A stretch of DNA of 64,000 nucleotides, taken from positions 5,715,503-5,779,502 of the forward strand of contig NC_045143.1 in NCBI RefSeq assembly GCF_008831285.2, read 5' to 3'. Source of the stretch: Nymphaea colorata. Lineage: Eukaryota > Streptophyta > Magnoliopsida > Nymphaeales > Nymphaeaceae. This document shows positions 59,001 to 64,000 of this stretch, piece by piece. A program made the position numbers and the translations under genes. The notes beneath the pieces were generated by a model. That model saw only the letters and a list, made by a program, of their open reading frames with translations, did no database searches and was not told the DNA's origin. The stretch's first letter is position 1; each line of letters opens with the position of its first letter.

Positions 59001-61349
59001 GAAAGATAAAGAGAGAGAGAGGGAGAGAGCATGGGGTGTTTGTTTTGGGGCTCTGAGAGATAAAGAGAGAGAAAAAACCAGCCAGAAACAAAGAGCCTTA
59101 GAGGCCGTGTCGCACTACATTTTGATGTTTTGCTTTGCAGTGACAATGACAACAAAGGCTTTTGAAGCCGAGTGCAAACGCAGGCAAAAAACCTCTATCC
59201 AGAACTTGGTGATCCACTAGCACTCCATTTAAACAATTCATCCATCACCTCTAAAGCAAGTCTCCTGATAAAGACATTCAATCTCATATGGGTTTAAGTT
59301 CTAGAGTGTTACATTACACCTCTTGAACATACATTTAAAACAAGTTCTCCTCTGCAATGGAGTAAATGGCGACCTTGTTCAACTATGTATCTGCACACCA
59401 AGACACACACTATAGCAGCAAGGAAGAGGCAGCTAGCAGATCCTCTATTCATAGGCAGATGAAGAAGAGGTAGACGACTAGTTCACAGGTTTGCTTCTAG
59501 GTGGCACTGGCTTGATTAACTCTGAGTATAAGATAAGCTGGTCTTTTATAGACCGCCTCCTAGGGTTTCCTGATGCCCAACAGTGGTTACGGCCAGAGGG
59601 ATTTGTTGGCAGTTTTTCTTATTTAAACTTGCAATTGCAAGTGGGTCCTCTTGCAGTTACAAGATGTAGAGATAGAGCTGAGGGCCACTATCCAACAGTA
59701 TACATGCTATTGGAAGACACCAGAAATTTTTCCCAGAAATCCGACGCCGCCGATCCGATAGAAAATGAGTGGATAAAGAGATGGATCAGCTGAGGTTGGG
59801 AGATGATCTTGGAAGAATCTTATCATTTTAGGAGCAAGCTATCAGCAGGTGAGACCACCTTGTATGCTCGTAAATTCAAAATGTACCTTGGAGATGAACA
59901 ATCTGCTGGATCGAACGAGCTCAGAAAATTAATAACATAAATAGACAATTGCTCACGTATGTGTCAAAATGAAAATTTGGAGCAGAGCACAATAAAGTGA
60001 AAGGTTGAGGACCAGGTTTCCCTAAGACCTTGAAGTCAAAACTGGGAGATCTCTTGCAAGCAATTCAATTTGCAGAGCATATCACTCAAACTACACAATC
60101 TGGATTCATATGCATCGCTGGGCATTTCTTAGTATTTGTTCATCTCTTTCATCACACTCGTTAGTTTTGAAGATATAATGTTACTGAAAGTAGTGTGTAA
60201 ATACTAAAGAAGAGTTCCTAAAGCAATGATTACAACGACTGCAGGTATTCTAAGAAACTTTGAACTTTTGATCTATTCCAGATTGTCTGTCATAATCAAT
60301 CTTTGCGCCAATATGTATCTCATTAGGGCATAATTTAAATAGCGTTGAGCAAGTTCACATTGTCTTCCGCAACAGGATGTGAAGGGGAATCATGTCACGT
60401 GAAACAAGCAAAGCATATCTGATAAACCAAAGCTGCATTTGTGATTCGATGGATTTTTTATCATTCCTCGAAAGTAATTGCAATAGATCTAACATGTTGC
60501 CGCTACAATGGAGAACGTTACGACCTTGGAATTTGTTTCACTGACTTGAAAGTGAAAACCAAATTATTTTGACGGTAGCCACTCTCTTCTGGGCATAAGA
60601 CATAAGGTTTATCAACATCTAAGTTGTCGGGTGTGGCTTGATCAAATCTTTTTGTATAAAAACACATAAATAAAAACTTCATGTACAATTTAAAATGTAT
60701 TAATTGAAGCCACAAGGACAATTCGATGTTTTCATTTCAATTAATTTACTTTCCAAATCAATATAATCTTTAAAGTCATTGTCAAGTTTATAAAATCAAA
60801 AATTAAAACAATGTAAGCCAATAAGTAATGAATATATTTATCGGCTAAAATGCTGTATCAGTATGTTAAAAACCATGCGGCACTCAATTATACTTTTTCT
60901 AAAATTGTGCTTTCATTTGACAAGTAAGCCTACAAAGCACATGGATCAACTCGATGTCTTCCATCTTTGACGAAGCTAGTTATATGCACCCACCACTGTG
61001 CATGAAATCAAGAAGCTAGTTATTTGCACCACCACTGTGCATGAAATTTTGGTGCAGATCTGACACTGCCATATGTTGTCGGGTCATGAGAAACTTAAAC
61101 TCCCCAGATCCCGATGATTGCTCCAAAGCCAATCGAAAAATTGTAATTTATATATTTAGTATTTTATAGAGAAAAATTTCTGGCTCTGCCCCTGCCAAGA
61201 AGCTTTAGTGACTGTCGGACTCACTCGCACACAAATTTTTTATGCTTACATAGGTACTTCAAAACATTGGATCATGTTTTTCGTTCATGACAAAGACTTT
61301 CTCACTAATTTCTTTTATTCATGGTCTGGGTGACCTCATGGACCAGCCT
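59001..61349. repeat. f/g, H and j blocks of direct-repeat copy 2
   Basis: f/g reversed 59000-59815, H 59830-60560, j 60560-61349. Parallel to 43000-45139. The sequence stops at gaccagcct, exactly where copy 1 continues into exon 4, so an exon 4 copy is expected inside the gap. Confidence 0.8.
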
Positions 61350-61449
61350 NNNNNNNNNNNNNNNNNNNNNNNNNNNNNNNNNNNNNNNNNNNNNNNNNNN
61401 NNNNNNNNNNNNNNNNNNNNNNNNNNNNNNNNNNNNNNNNNNNNNNNNN
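61350..61449. other. Assembly gap (100 N)
   Basis: Exactly 100 undetermined bases, the usual placeholder for a gap of unknown size. A translated frame spanning it (61321-61617) has no meaning. Confidence 0.98.
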
Positions 61450-61714
61450 GGAGTTAAGCAAGCCAGCTCCGACAAGGTAAGCAAACACCTCCATGAAACC
61501 TCAAAAGTTCAGTGTGCCCAAAGAACCTGCTCTTTCACTTTTATCAGCTTAAGGACTGAGCTGCCTGTTATAAACAAGTCACTCACCATCTCTGAAATTT
61601 TGGAAAATATGTTATAATTTTTAAAAATTTTCAAAAACTTTAATTTTGCCATAATAATGTTTTCGAATGATATATGCCCTGTCATGAAAGAAAAATGATG
61701 AGATGGAACATTAC

Positions 61715-61940
61715 CAGAAGTGTCGAGGTACTGAAGCATGTTTACCTTGAAGCTGGAGGAATTGAGGGGAGGATTCATCTCAAAGTGTTTGGAACCATGA
61801 ATGCCGATGTGAGGACTGCGAGCATTAATCTACCTAAGAGTCGCTAGTGTTCCTTGGAAGTGTAGCCTTCTACGTTGTTGGTACGAGCAATCATGGCCAG
61901 AAGGGGAAGAAGGAGGCCTGTAACAAACCCATGGCTGCAT
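61715..61940 (-). pseudogene. Phosphorylase-like exon 1, copy 6
   Basis: Same as copy 57401-57629, including the TAG and the shared extra base, with several additional one-base deletions (for example in the start region, gctgcatcc for gctgccatccc). Confidence 0.7.
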
Positions 61941-62747
61941 CCATCTCTTAACTCTTATCCCCTCTTAACTCTTTGCAGGGAAGAAGAAGGAACTGATTAG
62001 TTAAATAGGTGGAGGAAGCCATGGGAACGGCCACAAGATCCAAAGAGGGTGTGGAATTAATATTGTGTTCCCATAATATTCCCTGGAATATAAAAAAAAA
62101 ATGCCAAGGAGGAGTCTGACTTTTCGCCCAAGCTCTAAGAGACACCTCTATCTATTGTTTACCCTTTGTTTCACTGTCTCTTGCATGGTAAACTTGGCAA
62201 AGGAAATGACTCTTGCCAGCACAAAAACTACAGTTTTCCGGTTGTCTTTTTCTTCAACACTCAACAGCAACACCGTTTTTTTCGTCTTAGGAATTGTTCT
62301 TTTGCTATTGGATATCTGCCTTACTACATACTGAAATCACCAACTCCTCCCTTCTTTGTGTTCCTTGAGCTTCATTTTAAATACCCATCTGATCACCTTT
62401 AACAAAACCAAACAAAGAAGCCAGTTTTCTGCGTTGAGTCGTCCATTTGTGGGTTCCTCCTTCCCCTTCTGATTGTGCGCAATGGCATGGGAAAAGTATG
62501 AGGAAGATTTGGAAGAAGGTTTGCATTCGGTTTATGATTCAAGCAAGGACAGCCTCAGTTTCTCTGATGCATAGGACCATTTATGGAACTCTTCTTTGAG
62601 TGCTTTTGATTCTAACGGCGGCTCTTATGTGATGAATATAGCTACTCGGATCTCTCTGATCTTGAGATGGGTGGAGCGTCGGATCCACAGAGGAATTTTG
62701 TTTCTGAGTACTCAGATGTGGATTTGGCGAGGTTGGAGCCGAAACTT

Positions 62748-63053
62748 CTAGGAGGCTGGTTGGATCCACCAAACCAGGAGCCCCTTGCAGTTTCGGCTCC
62801 AGCCTCTCCAAATCCACATCTGCGTACTCTGAAACAGAGTTCCTCTGCCGTTCCGACGCCCCACCATTTCAAGATCAGAGACATCCGAGTAGCTATATTC
62901 ATCATCATAAGAGCACCCGTTAGAATCAAAAGGATTCAATGGAGAGTGCCATAAACGGTCCACTGCATCAGAGAAACTGAGGCTGTCCTTGCTTGATTCA
63001 TAAACCGAATCTAAACCTTCTTCCAAATCCTCCTCGGGCTTTTCCCTAGCCAT
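62748..63053 (-). pseudogene. Acidic ORF, IR-6 B arm, frameshifted
   Basis: Opens MAREKPEEDLEEGLDSVYES as in IR-5; one base missing in the CCC run near 62867 shifts the frame after SDLEM. The partner A arm starts ATG 62482 and stops at TAG 62572-62574, as in IR-5. Confidence 0.45.
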
Positions 63054-64000
63054 TGTGCACAATCAGAAGGGGAAGGATAAACCCACAAATGTAAGTCTCA
63101 AACATGGCAAGCAGAAAATCGGGCTACTTTGTTGGTTTATTAAAGGTGATCAGATGAATATTTAAAATTGAGCTCCTAGGAACACAACAGAGGGGAGGAG
63201 TTGGTAATTTTAGTATGTTGTAAGGCAGACATCCAATAGTAAGAGAACAATTCCTAAGAAGAAAAAAAAAGGTGGTGTTGTTGAGTGTTGAAGAAAAAGA
63301 AAGATAAAGAGAGAGAGAGGGAGAGAGCATGGGGTGTTTGTTTTGGGGCTCTGAGAGATAAAGAGAGAGAAAAAACCAGCCAGAAACAAAGAGCCTTAGA
63401 GGCCGTGTCGCACTACATTTTGATGTTTTGCTTTGCAGTGACAATGACAACAAAGGCTTTTGAAGCCGAGTGCAAACGCAGGCAAAAAACCTCTATCCAG
63501 AACTTGGTGATCCACTAGCACTCCATTTAAACAATTCATCCATCACCTCTAAAGCAAGTCTCCTGATAAAGACATTCAATCTCATATGGGTTTAAGTTCT
63601 AGAGTGTTACATTACACCTCTTGAACATACATTTAAAACAAGTTCTCCTCTGCAATGGAGTAAATGGCGACCTGTTCAACTATGTATCTGCACACCAAGA
63701 CACACACTATAGCAGCAAGGAAGAGGCAGCTAGCAGATCCTCTATTCATAGGCAGATGAAGAAGAGGTAGACGACTAGTTCACAGGTTTGCTTCTAGGTG
63801 GCACTGGCTTGATTAACTCTGAGTATAAGATAAGCTGGTCTTTTATAGACCGCCTCCTAGGGTTTCCTGATGCCCAACAGTGGTTACGGCCAGAGGGATT
63901 TGTTGGCAGTTTTTCTTATTTAAACTTGCAATTGCAAGTGGGTCCTCTTGCAGTTACAAGATGTAGAGATAGAGCTGAGGGCCACTATCCAACAGTATAC

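Larger units (their letters stand above)
61450..64000. repeat. Near-copy of 57135-59703 after the gap, probably artefactual
   Basis: Collinear with 57135-59703: block c end, exon 1 (61715-61940, minus), inverted repeat IR-6 (62150-63300), f/g block (63330-64000). Apart from the first ~120 bp, which resemble the 41050 copy, differences are nearly all single-base deletions in this copy (for example ttgggatcc to ttggatcc near 62761, tatggtgatg to tatgtgatg near 62628, gaccttgttc to gacctgttc near 63670). Confidence 0.85.

Overview
The window is nuclear DNA of a flowering plant. It has spliced exons with GT/AG junctions, Copia LTR retrotransposons primed by initiator tRNA-Met, hAT-type MITEs, AT-rich intergenic DNA, (TA)n/(GA)n microsatellites and a PB1 (octicosapeptide) gene of plant type. 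I cannot name the species. Only one gene looks intact; almost everything else is repeats and gene fragments.

Layout. 1-2121: 3' half of a decayed Copia element with one LTR. 2122-8638: repeat blocks, a hAT MITE with a perfect 8-bp target duplication, a microsatellite and a SINE-like head. 8639-10053: the intact single-exon PB1 gene with a TATA box, a long CT-rich leader and an upstream ORF whose stop overlaps the start codon (ATGA). 10639-10855: an 86-bp hairpin with one mismatch. 10858-13006: a ~2.1-kb inverted repeat carrying exon 1 of a bark-storage-protein/nucleoside-phosphorylase-like gene in each arm. 15885-21298: a complete but disabled Copia element (two LTRs, TSD TTCCA, PBS, PPT) inserted into one of the repeat blocks. 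25065-28629: the best preserved phosphorylase-like pseudogene (three exons, one in-frame stop, no exon 1). 29640-31846: a second inverted repeat with a separate ~1.44-kb foldback at its centre. 32-37 kb: more blocks, a broken exon 2 and a LINE scrap. 37.28-45.14 kb and 52.96-61.35 kb: two direct copies of an ~8-kb segment, with an inverted copy of its core at 46.0-50.15 kb and another exon 4 at 51.74-52.09 kb. 61350-61449: exactly 100 Ns. 61450-64000: a second rendering of 57.13-59.70 kb whose differences are almost all single-base deletions, so probably an assembly or sequencing artefact.

How it fits together. The window is a cluster of segmental duplications built on a broken bark-storage-protein-like gene. 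A recurrent module contains, in order, an unassigned 152-bp exon-like block, phosphorylase exon 1 on the opposite strand, a ~0.5-0.65-kb inverted repeat whose arms (called A and B here) each hold a ~100-codon acidic ORF pointing to the centre, and a TATA-bearing block. Arms A and B can be told apart in every copy, so the inverted repeat formed once and was then copied in both orientations. Transcription through any copy would give a long self-complementary RNA. A dispersed hairpin-siRNA family derived from a dead gene cluster is therefore the most interesting hypothesis. It is inference: nothing in the sequence alone shows transcription.
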